From DASXMR01 sp036495525 (GTDB lineage: Bacteria; Actinomycetota; Actinomycetes; Streptosporangiales; Streptosporangiaceae), in NCBI GenBank assembly GCA_036495525.1, contig DASXMR010000143.1, forward strand, positions 1 to 53,311: a stretch of 53,311 nucleotides of DNA, read 5' to 3'. A program made the position numbers and the translations under genes. Below, piece after piece: positions 24,968 to 33,336 of this stretch; the first letter of the stretch is position 1; every line of letters begins with the position of its first letter. The notes under the pieces are model-generated. The model was not told the DNA's origin. It ran no database searches and saw only the letters and a list, made by a program, of their open reading frames with translations.

Positions 24968-27900
24968 GTGGGGAGCGAGCTTCCCACGGGGGCCGTCAGC
25001 TCAGCGCAGCTTGAGCTGCGCCTGGCGGGAACGTTCGGGGTCATCAGGGACGGCCGGGAGCTGGCCCTGGAAGCCGTGGGCAGCCGCAAGGCCAGGACGC
25101 TGCTGAAGCTGCTCGCCGTCGAGCGGCCAGGGCTGGTCCCCGTGGACCGGATCATCGACGCGCTCTGGGCGGGGCAACCGCCCGCGCTGGCGGAGCAGAA
25201 CGTGGCGACGCTCGTCAGCAGGCTGCGCTCGGTACTGGGGGCTGGCGTCATTGAGGGCGGCCGGGCCGGCTACCGGCTGGCCGCCGGACCGGCCGTCAGC
25301 GTCGATCTCGACGTAGCGGCCAGGCTCTGCGAGCAGGCGGAGCGCAAGCTGCCCACCGCGGCCGCGCTGGCGCTGACCGCCGCCGAGCGCGCGGCCGGGC
25401 TGCTCGCGGCCGGCACCGCGCTCGATGACGACCCCTACGCCGGGTGGGCCGATCCGGCCAGGGCAGAGCTGCGCGAGCTTAGCCGCCGCGCCCGCCTGCT
25501 GGCCGGCCAGGCCGCGCTCGCGGCAGGCGAGGCTGCCGCCGCGGCCCGGCACGCCGGGGCGGCCGCCGCAGCCGACCCGCTCGACGAGGCGGCGCACCGC
25601 TTGTTCATGTCCGCTGCCGCCGCGGCCGGCGAGCCAGCCAGGGCGCTGGCGGCCTACGCGGCGCTACGACAGCGGCTCAGCGATGAGCTGGGCACCGACC
25701 CGGCCCCGCTGACCAGGGACGTTCACCTGGCGATTCTGCGGGAGCAGCCGGCCGGGGCCGGCCAGTCCGGCGGGGGAGGGCTGGCCGCGCCTGGCGGCAC
25801 AGCGGCTGGCCGGCCTGATCGCCGGGCTGGCCCGGTCGGACACGCAGGAGACGTCGCGCTGGCCGGCTCGCCTGGCGCTGGCCGGCCAGCCGCTGGCGCA
25901 GGCCAGGCGCTGCGGCGGGGGACGGCGGCGGCCGGGCCGGCCTTGGCCGGCCGCGACGCCGAGATGGACCGGCTGCGCGCGGCCTGGCTCGCGGCTGCGG
26001 CCGGCCGGCCGGCCCTGATCATGATCGTCGGCGAGGCCGGGATCGGGAAGACAGCGCTGGCCGAGGCGCTGGCGGGCGAGGCGTCCGCCGACGGCGCGAC
26101 GCTGCTGCGGACCCGGTGCTACGAAGCCGAGCGGTCGCTGTTCCTGCAGCCAGTCGTCGACGCGGTCACGCCCGTGGTGAGCCGGATGCCAGCCGCCCGG
26201 CTGGCTGGGCTGCTCGGCGAGCACGCGCAAGCCGCCGCGGCGCTGCTGCCGGGAGTGAGCGCGCTGCCGGACGCCGCCGGGCCGGGCAGGCAGGCCGCCG
26301 TGATGTGGCGGGGCAGCGCTGAGCTGGAGCGGCGGCGGGCGCTGGAGGCCATGACCGCGCTGCTGACCGGCCTGGCGGCGGCGAACCCGGTGCTGCTGGT
26401 GGTGGACGACCTGCAGTACGCGGGCCAGTCCACGGTCGAGCTGCTGCATTACCTCGCGCGGCACGCAGCTGCCGCGCGGCTGCTCATCCTGGTGACGGTG
26501 CGGCCCGAAGATGCGGGAACCGCGGCAGCGGCGCTGGACGACGTCGCTGCCCGGCTGGAACTGGGGCCGCTCAGCGCAGCGGCGGTGCGGCAGCTGGCCG
26601 GCCAGGCCGGCCAGGCCGAGCTGGCGGACGGCATCCTGGCGCGCACCAAGGGCCACACCCTGTTCGTGGTCGAGGTGCTGCGATCGCTGGCGGCCGGCGA
26701 GTCGGGCTTGCCCGACACCCTGCGCAACGCCGTGCTTTCCAGGGTCCGGCGGGCCGGCCAGGCCACCGAGACGCTGCTGCGGGCCGCGGCGGTGCTCGGC
26801 GCCGTACTCGACCCGCAGGTACTCGCTGCGCTGCTTGACCGGCCGGTAGGTGGCGTGCTCGACGCGTGCGCAGGCGCGCTTGACGCACGGCTGCTGACCG
26901 TGAGCGGCCGGGACTACGAATTCGCCAACGACCTGATCCGCGCGGTGCTGTACGAGAGCACGCCAGAGCCGTCCCGGCTTGCCTACCATCGTCGCGCCGC
27001 TGACCTGCTGACCGAGCATCCGGAGGCGCTGGCCACGCACGCCGCGGCGGTCGGCGACTGGCAGCGGGCCGCGCGAGCATGGCTGCTGGCGGCCGAGATC
27101 GCCATGCGGCGATACGCGGCGCCGGACACCATCGGCCTGGCCACCGAGGCGCTGGCGGCGGCCGGCCAGGCAGGCGACGCCGAGCTGCGTGCGCGGGCGC
27201 TGGTGCTGCGTGGCCGGGCGCTGGAAGCCACCGGCTCGCCAGCTGCCGCGTTCGCTGACATGAAGCAGGGCGCAGCGCAGGCACGGGCCGCTGGTGACCG
27301 CCGGCTGGAGATGCTGGCGCTGCGGGCGCTAGGCGGGGACGTCGCGGTGTCGTTGCGCCAGCCAGTGAGCTCCTACGCCGCCAGCCTGCTGGACGGCCTG
27401 CGGATCGCCGAGTCGCTCGGCGACCGGGCCAGCGAGGCGGACCTGCTGTCACGGCTGGCCGTCATCGCCGGCAACCGGCTCCACCTTGACCAGGCACTGG
27501 AGCAGGGGCTGCGCGCGGCGGCTGCTGGTCGCGCCGCAGCCGATGACCAGGCGCTGGCCGCCGGGCTCGACGGGCTGAAGGCGGCCTGCCTCAGCGCCGG
27601 CGACGCCGCCGGGCTGACCGAGGTGCTCGCTGAGCTGCTCCCCCTGCTGCGCCGGCTAGGCGACCCGCTGCTGCTGCAATGGGCGGAGTTCGACGCCGCC
27701 TTTCCCGCGGTCGCCGCGGCCGACTGGGCGGCGGCCGAGGCGGCGATGCGGCAGGCCCTGCGGCTGAACGGCCAGGCCGGCTACCCGCACTTCGCGGCCT
27801 GGTACACCGCGCATCTGGGCTGGCTGGCGCGGCTGCGCGGACAGGACGAGGCGGCAGTGGCCCTCGGCCGCCAGGCGCTCGACCTGACTGGCCAGCATGA

Positions 27901-28426
27901 GCACGGCTGGGCACGCGCCATCGCCTGCTCGGTGCTGGGCGGCACGCTGCTGCTGACCGGCCAGCGAGCCGCGGCGACCCGGCTGCTGGCGGACGGCCTG
28001 GCCGCGGCCAGGGACACCGGAGTGGAGGCCTACCTGCTGCGCTGCGCGGCGCCACTCGCGGCAGCGACCGGCTCGCCGGACCTGCTCGCCGAGGCGGACG
28101 GGCTGCTCGCCAGCGCCCGGGTGCCGGCCGGCTGTGCCTGGCTGCCCGGTTATGAGGCCTACCTGTCGCTGGCGGACGCCTGGCTCGGCCAGGGGGAGCC
28201 GGCCAGGGCGCGGGCGGTGCTGGCGCCGCTGCTTGCGGTGGCCGATCGCACGCCGTGGACGCCGGTCCTCGCCGAGGCGCTGGTCGCCGACGGGCGCGCC
28301 CTCATCCAGGCCGGTCAGGCCGGCCAGGCCAGGGCCAGATTGCAGCGCGCCGCCGCGCTGGCCACCGGGCACGGCATGCCGCACGTGCTCGCTGCGGCCA
28401 GCTCAGCCCAGCGCCAGCTCGGCTGA
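24968..28426 (+). CDS. BTAD/SARP-type regulator with AAA ATPase and helical repeats
   Basis: An 1152-aa regulator. Residues 15-105 form the OmpR-like winged helix of SARP proteins (LRLAGTFGVIRDGREL and LVSRLRSVLGAGVIEGGRAGYRL), and about 110-260 the BTAD helical domain. A low-complexity linker follows, then an ATPase with Walker A GEAGIGKTAL near 355 and Walker B LLVVDDLQ near 476. The rest (to 1152) is alanine-rich helical repeats of the TPR type. Large proteins of this plan switch on nearby metabolic gene sets in actinomycetes. It is flanked by the polysaccharide group and a methyltransferase; either could be the target. Confidence 0.85.
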   Translation: MGSELPTGAVSSAQLELRLAGTFGVIRDGRELALEAVGSRKARTLLKLLAVERPGLVPVDRIIDALWAGQPPALAEQNVATLVSRLRSVLGAGVIEGGRAGYRLAAGPAVSVDLDVAARLCEQAERKLPTAAALALTAAERAAGLLAAGTALDDDPYAGWADPARAELRELSRRARLLAGQAALAAGEAAAAARHAGAAAAADPLDEAAHRLFMSAAAAAGEPARALAAYAALRQRLSDELGTDPAPLTRDVHLAILREQPAGAGQSGGGGLAAPGGTAAGRPDRRAGPVGHAGDVALAGSPGAGRPAAGAGQALRRGTAAAGPALAGRDAEMDRLRAAWLAAAAGRPALIMIVGEAGIGKTALAEALAGEASADGATLLRTRCYEAERSLFLQPVVDAVTPVVSRMPAARLAGLLGEHAQAAAALLPGVSALPDAAGPGRQAAVMWRGSAELERRRALEAMTALLTGLAAANPVLLVVDDLQYAGQSTVELLHYLARHAAAARLLILVTVRPEDAGTAAAALDDVAARLELGPLSAAAVRQLAGQAGQAELADGILARTKGHTLFVVEVLRSLAAGESGLPDTLRNAVLSRVRRAGQATETLLRAAAVLGAVLDPQVLAALLDRPVGGVLDACAGALDARLLTVSGRDYEFANDLIRAVLYESTPEPSRLAYHRRAADLLTEHPEALATHAAAVGDWQRAARAWLLAAEIAMRRYAAPDTIGLATEALAAAGQAGDAELRARALVLRGRALEATGSPAAAFADMKQGAAQARAAGDRRLEMLALRALGGDVAVSLRQPVSSYAASLLDGLRIAESLGDRASEADLLSRLAVIAGNRLHLDQALEQGLRAAAAGRAAADDQALAAGLDGLKAACLSAGDAAGLTEVLAELLPLLRRLGDPLLLQWAEFDAAFPAVAAADWAAAEAAMRQALRLNGQAGYPHFAAWYTAHLGWLARLRGQDEAAVALGRQALDLTGQHEHGWARAIACSVLGGTLLLTGQRAAATRLLADGLAAARDTGVEAYLLRCAAPLAAATGSPDLLAEADGLLASARVPAGCAWLPGYEAYLSLADAWLGQGEPARARAVLAPLLAVADRTPWTPVLAEALVADGRALIQAGQAGQARARLQRAAALATGHGMPHVLAAASSAQRQLG

Positions 28427-28483
28427 GCCGTCGCGCAGCTCCGCCGCGAAGCTGCCGGTGTCCCAGCGCTGGCCGGGACCGGC

Positions 28484-28515
28484 CATTGCAGTCCGGTTGC
28501 AACGTCACCGCAATG
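28484..28515. promoter_or_regulatory. 32-base nested dyad, operator candidate
   Basis: CATTGC (28484-28489) and GCAATG (28510-28515) flank the palindrome GTTGCAAC (28496-28503), all three sharing one centre. The pattern is CATTGC-N6-GTTGCAAC-N6-GCAATG, that is, TTGC half-sites repeated in both directions. It is clearly less GC-rich than its surroundings and lies 62 bases before the methyltransferase ATG. Confidence 0.6.
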
Positions 28516-28576
28516 CGCTGTCGCAGCGTAGGCCGGGGCGGCGCAGAGCGCGCCGCTGCGGGAGGAGGACGCAGTC

Positions 28577-29632
28577 ATGGCTGTCAACATGGACAAGCTG
28601 CAGGAGTTCCTTGGCCGGTTCGTCGCTGACCTCGGTGCGACGGCGGCCGCGGGCAGCGTGGTGGTCGGGCACCGGCTCGGCCTGTACCGGGCGCTGGCCG
28701 AGGCGCCGGCGACAGCGGACGAGCTGGCGGCCCGGACCGGCACCAGCCCGCGCTACGTGGCCGAGTGGCTGCGCGGGCAGGCGGCCGGCGGGTACGTCGA
28801 GTTCGACGCGGCTGGCGACGCCTACTCGATGACCGAGGAGCAGGCGTTCGCGCTGGCCAACCCGGACGGCGGCGTCTACCTGCCGGGCGCGTTCGTGCTG
28901 GCTCTCGGCGCGCTCAAGGCCGAGCCTCGCATCACCGAGGCGTTCCGGTCGGGCGGCGGACTCGGCTGGCACGAGCAGGACGAGGACGTCATCGTCGGGT
29001 GCGAGCAGTTCTTCCGGCCCGGCTACATCGCGAACCTGGTGCCGTCGTGGATCCCGGCGCTCGACGGGGTGCAGCAGAAGCTGACGGCGGGGGCCAGGGT
29101 GGCCGACATCGGCTGCGGCCTCGGCGCGTCGAGCATCCTGCTCGCGCAGGAGTTTCCGAACTCGCAGGTCACCGGCTCGGACTACCACGACGAGTCGATC
29201 GAGCTGGCGCGCAAGCGGGCCGGGGACGCGGGCGTCGCCGACCGGGTCAGCTTCGAGGTCGCCTCGGCTGCCACCTTCTCCGGCACCGGCTACGACCTCG
29301 CGGCCACGTTCGACTGCCTGCACGACATGGGCGACCCGCTGGCCGCTGCCCGGCACGTCCGCCAGGCGCTCAAGCCGGACGGCACCTGGCTGATCGTCGA
29401 GCCGGCCGCGGCCGACGACGTGGCCGGCAACATGAACCCGGTGGGCCGGATGTACTACAGCTTCTCGACGCTGCTGTGCGTGCCAAGCGCGCTGTCGCAG
29501 CCCGGCGGGTACTCGCTCGGCGCGCAGGCCGGCGAGGCCGCGATCAGGCAGCTGGTGACCGACGCCGGCTTCACCAGGTTCCGCCGCGCGGCGCAGACGC
29601 CGTTCAACAACGTGCTGGAAGCTCGGCCCTGA
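28577..29632 (+). CDS. Class I SAM-dependent methyltransferase with N-terminal winged helix
   Basis: A 351-aa protein resembling mycobacterial Rv2258c. The N-terminus (about 15-90) is a dimerising winged helix (DELAARTGTSPRYVAEWLRG). The Rossmann domain has motif I VADIGCGLGAS at about 175-185, followed by DYHDESIELARKRA and ATFDCLHDMGDP. The substrate is not known; O-methylation of a small molecule is the usual guess. GGAGGAGGAC sits about 7 bases before the ATG. The dyad at 28484-28515 is its likely control site. It converges on gltX with three bases between the stops. Confidence 0.87.
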   Translation: MAVNMDKLQEFLGRFVADLGATAAAGSVVVGHRLGLYRALAEAPATADELAARTGTSPRYVAEWLRGQAAGGYVEFDAAGDAYSMTEEQAFALANPDGGVYLPGAFVLALGALKAEPRITEAFRSGGGLGWHEQDEDVIVGCEQFFRPGYIANLVPSWIPALDGVQQKLTAGARVADIGCGLGASSILLAQEFPNSQVTGSDYHDESIELARKRAGDAGVADRVSFEVASAATFSGTGYDLAATFDCLHDMGDPLAAARHVRQALKPDGTWLIVEPAAADDVAGNMNPVGRMYYSFSTLLCVPSALSQPGGYSLGAQAGEAAIRQLVTDAGFTRFRRAAQTPFNNVLEARP

Positions 29633-29635
29633 GCC

Positions 29636-31294
29636 TCAGCTGCTGCCGGTTCCGGTACCGGCCAGGGACCGGACCCGGCGCAGCACCTCGTCGCGGCCCA
29701 GGGCCATGGCCACGCTGTACAGGTCGGGGCTGCGGGTCGAACCGGTCAGCGCGACCCTGATCAGCTGGGATGCCTCGCGGATCGAGCCAGGGTAGGCCGC
29801 CGGATCCTGCTTGTAAGCCTTGGCATTCGGCGCGAATCCGTGCCTGGCGGCCAGCTCCCTGATCTGGCCGAACCATTCCTGCGGGTCCCCGGCATCCGAA
29901 TAGCCAGCAGCGAAATCGGCGGCGAAAGCCCGCACCAGGTCGTCGGCGAGCCCGCCGAGCCGGTCGTCGCCGGGGCCGACCAGGGTGAAGAGCTCAGGAA
30001 AGAAGAACGAATAGGCGGACCGGAAGTCCGACCACTTGCGCAGGTCCTTGCGCGGGTTCTCGACGCCTTCCCGCTCCACCGCCAGCGCCGCCAGCGCCCG
30101 GTCAGTCTCGGTCTCCAGCACCCGCGCCAGCTCCGAGTCGTACTGAGCTGCCCACGTCCGCAGCTGGCCGAGAATCTGCTTGCCAGGCAGCGTCGCGATG
30201 TAGTCAGCGCTGATGTCCTCGAGCTTGACTTCGTCGACCAGCGGCCCGGCGACGCCGCACTCGCTCAGCCGGATCGGCTCCGCCAGCGCCTGCGGCAGCG
30301 GCAGCTCGGCGAGCCGGCCATTGGCCAGCCCGCGCAGGTAGTAGAGCATCGCCTCGGCCGGGTAGCCGGCCCGCAGGTAGAAGTCGACGCTGGCGTCCGG
30401 GTCCTTGCGCTTGGACAGCTTGCGCTTGCCGCCGGGGATCTGCTTCATCAGCGGCGCGATGTGCGCGAAGGCCGGGGGCTCGAAGCCGAGCGCGGCGAAC
30501 AGCTGCCGGTGCAGCGGCACCGACGACAGCCACTCCTCGCTGCGGATCACCACCGTGACCCGCATCAGGTGATCGTCGACGGCGTGCGCGAAGTGATAGG
30601 TGGGCAGCCGCAGCGGCTGGCTGGATGACTTGATGATCACCGCGTCGTTGTAGTTGTCGTCGGCGGCCAGGGTGCCTCGGATGACGTCGTGGAACTGGAC
30701 CCGGACGCCGGTGCGGCCGGGCGAGCGGAACCGGATCACGTACGGCTGCCCGGCCTCCAGCCTGGCAAGCACGTCGGCGTCGGGCGCGTCCCGCCACAGT
30801 GCCCAGGAGCCGTAGTACCCGGTCGGCACCTTGGCGGCCTGCTGCCGCTGCCTGATGTCGGCCAGCTCCTGCTCGGTGGCGAAGCACAGGTACGCCTTGC
30901 CCGCGCGCAGCAGTTCCCGCGCGTGGCTGAGGTAGATGGCCTCGCGTGCTGACTGGTGGTACGGGCCGTAGTCGCCGCTGCCCTCTTCCTCGTCCGGCTG
31001 CAGGCCGAAGTAGCCGAAGCCGCGGGCGAACTGGTCCAGCGCGCCTTCCTCCTCGCGCGCCTGGTCGGTGTCCTCCACCCGCAGGATGTAGCGGCCGCCG
31101 GACTTGCGGGCGACGTCCAGGTCGATCATCGCCACGTAGATCGTGCCGATGTGCATGGAGCCGGTCGGCGAGGGCCCGATCCTGGTCACCTCGGCGCCCG
31201 GCGGCAGCTCGCGCCGCGGGTAGCGCTGCTGCCAGTCATCCGGGCCTGGCAGGTCAGCCGGGAACAGTGCGTCGATGACGGCGCGGTCGAGCAT
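29636..31294 (-). CDS. gltX: Glutamyl-tRNA synthetase, long form
   Basis: A 552-aa class I synthetase that charges tRNA-Glu. The HIGH-type motif is PSPTGSMHIGT near residue 45 and the KMSKS-type motif is KRKLSKRKDP near 290; LRVEDTDQAREEEG is the GluRS/GlnRS signature. It is longer than the roughly 490 aa usual in actinobacteria. It has an N-terminal extension (VIDALFPADLPGPDDW) before the catalytic core and inserts such as SGDYGPYHQSAREAIYLSHA that recall Clostridium-type enzymes. It may therefore be a second or transferred copy. The ATG at 31294 fits the start of homology; its Shine-Dalgarno is weak. Confidence 0.85.
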   Translation of the reverse strand: MLDRAVIDALFPADLPGPDDWQQRYPRRELPPGAEVTRIGPSPTGSMHIGTIYVAMIDLDVARKSGGRYILRVEDTDQAREEEGALDQFARGFGYFGLQPDEEEGSGDYGPYHQSAREAIYLSHARELLRAGKAYLCFATEQELADIRQRQQAAKVPTGYYGSWALWRDAPDADVLARLEAGQPYVIRFRSPGRTGVRVQFHDVIRGTLAADDNYNDAVIIKSSSQPLRLPTYHFAHAVDDHLMRVTVVIRSEEWLSSVPLHRQLFAALGFEPPAFAHIAPLMKQIPGGKRKLSKRKDPDASVDFYLRAGYPAEAMLYYLRGLANGRLAELPLPQALAEPIRLSECGVAGPLVDEVKLEDISADYIATLPGKQILGQLRTWAAQYDSELARVLETETDRALAALAVEREGVENPRKDLRKWSDFRSAYSFFFPELFTLVGPGDDRLGGLADDLVRAFAADFAAGYSDAGDPQEWFGQIRELAARHGFAPNAKAYKQDPAAYPGSIREASQLIRVALTGSTRSPDLYSVAMALGRDEVLRRVRSLAGTGTGSS

Positions 31295-31335
31295 GAGGTG
31301 TGTCGCTTCCTTGCCGGGCGGGTGACGCGGCGGGC

Positions 31336-31773
31336 TCAGGTGCCGGCCATCCGCAGCGTGATCTCGGTCCCTGCCAGCGCCTTGCTGACCGGGCAGGTGG
31401 CCTTGGCCTGGGCAGCGATGTCGGCGAACTGCTCGGGGCTGACCCCGTCGGCCTGGCCGCCGACGGTCAGCACGATGCCGCTGATCCGGAAGCCGCCGGC
31501 CGGGTCGGGGCGCAGCGTAACGTCCGCGCTCACGTCGAGCTGCTGGCCGGTGCCGCCGGCCGCGCCGAGCAGCGCGGCGAACTGCATCGCGAAGCAAGAG
31601 GTGTGCGCGGCTGCGATCAGCTCCTCCGGGCTGGTGACCCCGCCCGCGTCGTCAGCGGCGCGCCTGGCGAAGCTGACCTCGTAATTTCCGACACCCGAGC
31701 TCTCCAGCCGGACATTTCCCGTTCCTTGCTCCAGGCTGCCAGTCCAGATGGTGCGGGCAGTACGGGTGGGCAT
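31336..31773 (-). CDS. OsmC family peroxiredoxin-like protein
   Basis: A 145-aa OsmC/Ohr protein that reduces organic hydroperoxides with two cysteines. The cysteines are in SPEELIAAAHTSCFAMQFA and ATCPVSKAL. The N-terminal TARTIWTGSLEQGTGNV and the RR in YEVSFARRAAD region fit the OsmC rather than the Ohr branch. AGGAGG lies 5 bases before the ATG, a strong start. It is 41 bases upstream of gltX on the same strand and may share its transcript. Confidence 0.92.
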   Translation of the reverse strand: MPTRTARTIWTGSLEQGTGNVRLESSGVGNYEVSFARRAADDAGGVTSPEELIAAAHTSCFAMQFAALLGAAGGTGQQLDVSADVTLRPDPAGGFRISGIVLTVGGQADGVSPEQFADIAAQAKATCPVSKALAGTEITLRMAGT

Positions 31774-31829
31774 CGTGGCCTCCTGCGCGGCGACTCGGCT
31801 GGCTTCAGCTTGCCACCCTCTGGCCGCGG

Positions 31830-32621
31830 TCAGGAAAGCCTGGGGGCCGGGTCCGCTCGGTTGCGGTGCAGCCGGTCGCCGACCACGTGGGCGAAGAAGA
31901 TCGCGGCGAGTACGGCTAGCCCGTCGGCCAGCAAGCTGACGATGGCGAAGGTGGCCGCGGCCCCGTCTCCGTCGATCAGGCCCGTGCCAGGCCCCCATGG
32001 CCACAGCGGCTCGCGTACCTGGAACGGGCGGCCGAGTTGCACAGAATGCGGCCAGGTCGCGTGGACGCCGCCACCGCCGGTCTCCAGGATGCCGACGGTG
32101 ACGATCGAGCAGCCACCCTGGCCCCTGAAGCCGCAGCTCACGTCGTGGAATTGCGGATCGAACGTGGCCATCTTGCTGCTCGTCACCCAGCCCACGCTGT
32201 TGACCAGGCCGGGCGTGAAGAGCGCGGCCGTGCCCACCGCGATGACCAGCAGTGCCGACGAAGTCACCAGGTCGGACCGCCAGGAGTGCCACCACCGCTC
32301 GGATTTGCGCTCGGCGATCGAGGTAGCCTGCGCCCGCTGCGCCGCGGTGTGGCGCCGCAGTCGCACGCTGGTCGCCACGACGTCGACCAGCCCGGCGACA
32401 GTCAGGGCGGCGAGTGCCGTGGCGATCGCCAGGGTCGCGACGGGGCCTGAGCTGGTCGCGGTCGTCTGGGCGGAGTAGACGCTGATGGCCGTCAGGGCCG
32501 CTAAAAACCCGCCAATTGCCGTCCAGCCCCCGCCGCGGCGGCGGCGCATCAGCCGGAGGGTGGCGGCGAGCTGCGGATCCTGGTCGCCGGCTGAGGCGGC
32601 CGGCGCGGACGGGCTGATCAC
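31830..32621 (-). CDS. Unknown membrane protein with about four helices
   Basis: A 263-aa protein I do not recognise. Hydrophobic segments lie near residues 33-55, 60-85, 120-140 and 222-245. Between the last two is an exported loop of about 75 residues with two Cys (SCGFRGQGGCSI), which could form a disulphide. The C-terminus is basic. The start is uncertain: GTG 32621, or TTG 32627. It lies about 55 bases upstream of OsmC on the same strand and is divergent from the Tat-signal protein. Confidence 0.6.
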   Translation of the reverse strand: MISPSAPAASAGDQDPQLAATLRLMRRRRGGGWTAIGGFLAALTAISVYSAQTTATSSGPVATLAIATALAALTVAGLVDVVATSVRLRRHTAAQRAQATSIAERKSERWWHSWRSDLVTSSALLVIAVGTAALFTPGLVNSVGWVTSSKMATFDPQFHDVSCGFRGQGGCSIVTVGILETGGGGVHATWPHSVQLGRPFQVREPLWPWGPGTGLIDGDGAAATFAIVSLLADGLAVLAAIFFAHVVGDRLHRNRADPAPRLS

Positions 32622-32700
32622 GCGCAAAGCGTACTTCTGCGCAGGCTGGCCGGGCTAGATCCAGCAGGCCGGCAGGCTCGTGTCGCTCAGCCCCGGCTCC

Positions 32701-32717
32701 TTATCACGATTAGATAA
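32701..32717. promoter_or_regulatory. TTATC-N7-GATAA inverted repeat
   Basis: TTATC (32701-32705) and GATAA (32713-32717) form an A/T-rich dyad in the 300-base divergent gap between the membrane protein and the Tat-signal protein. It stands out in a region of about 70% GC. It may be an operator; nothing else is evident in this gap. Confidence 0.4.
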
Positions 32718-32921
32718 CGAAGGCGGCGCACGGCATCCGCGCGGCGCTCAGGCCCGAATGCGGTGCGAGTCGGGAGGCCGGCCTGCCAGTCCGGCTGCCG
32801 GGGGGACAGATGTCCAGGCAGCCGGGCTGGGCCGGCCGGCTGGCTGACTGACCGCCGGGGCGCCGTCCCGGTGCAGCGCAGGGGGGTGCGCCGGCGAGCG
32901 GCGTTCCCGGAAAGGACAGCC

Positions 32922-33269
32922 ATGCCTGCAGAAAATCTCCCGCCTGGCCCGGCCGGGCCAGCGGACGCCGGCGACCAGCTGGCCGAGGTGTCCCGCCGCT
33001 CGCTGCTGCGCGGCGCGGCCGGCGCCGGCGCGGCCGGCCTCGCGGCCAGCTCGCTGATCGGCGCTTTCGCCGGGCCCGCCCTCGCGGGGCCGGCCCATCA
33101 GGGCGGCAGCCGGCCGCAGTCAGGCCCTGAGCATGACGGCCGGGCGCGCCAGGACGTCATCGTGCACCTGCGGGACAGCCGCTCCGGCGAGATGGACATC
33201 TTCGCCGGCACGAGCCACACCAAGGTCCGCGACCGCGAGCTTGCTGCCCGGCTGGTCAGCGAGCTCTGA
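32922..33269 (+). CDS. Small Tat-signal exported protein
   Basis: A 115-aa protein with a twin-arginine signal: VSRRSLLRG followed by an alanine/glycine-rich hydrophobic stretch and cleavage near PALAGPAHQ. The mature part is about 55 residues: DVIVHLRDSRSGEMDIFAGT, then SHTKVRDRELAARLV. No domain is recognised. AAAGGA lies 5 bases before the ATG. It precedes a DUF4331 gene by 67 bases, and such small Tat proteins often escort or anchor a partner, so the two may work together. Confidence 0.75.
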   Translation: MPAENLPPGPAGPADAGDQLAEVSRRSLLRGAAGAGAAGLAASSLIGAFAGPALAGPAHQGGSRPQSGPEHDGRARQDVIVHLRDSRSGEMDIFAGTSHTKVRDRELAARLVSEL

Positions 33270-33336
33270 ACCCGCCGCGGCCTGAGAGCCCGGCACGAAC
33301 CGAATCTCCTGCCAGAGCGACCCAGTGAGGTAAGCC

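Noticed and set aside
26590..26620. Short tandem GGCCAGGCC-like repeats in the BTAD gene
   Set aside because: They encode Gly-Gln-Ala runs and reflect the general GCCAGG word bias rather than a separate repeat element.
31774..32295. N-terminal extension of OsmC
   Set aside because: AGGAGG directly precedes ATG 31773, where OsmC similarity begins; the upstream part overlaps the membrane-protein gene in another frame.
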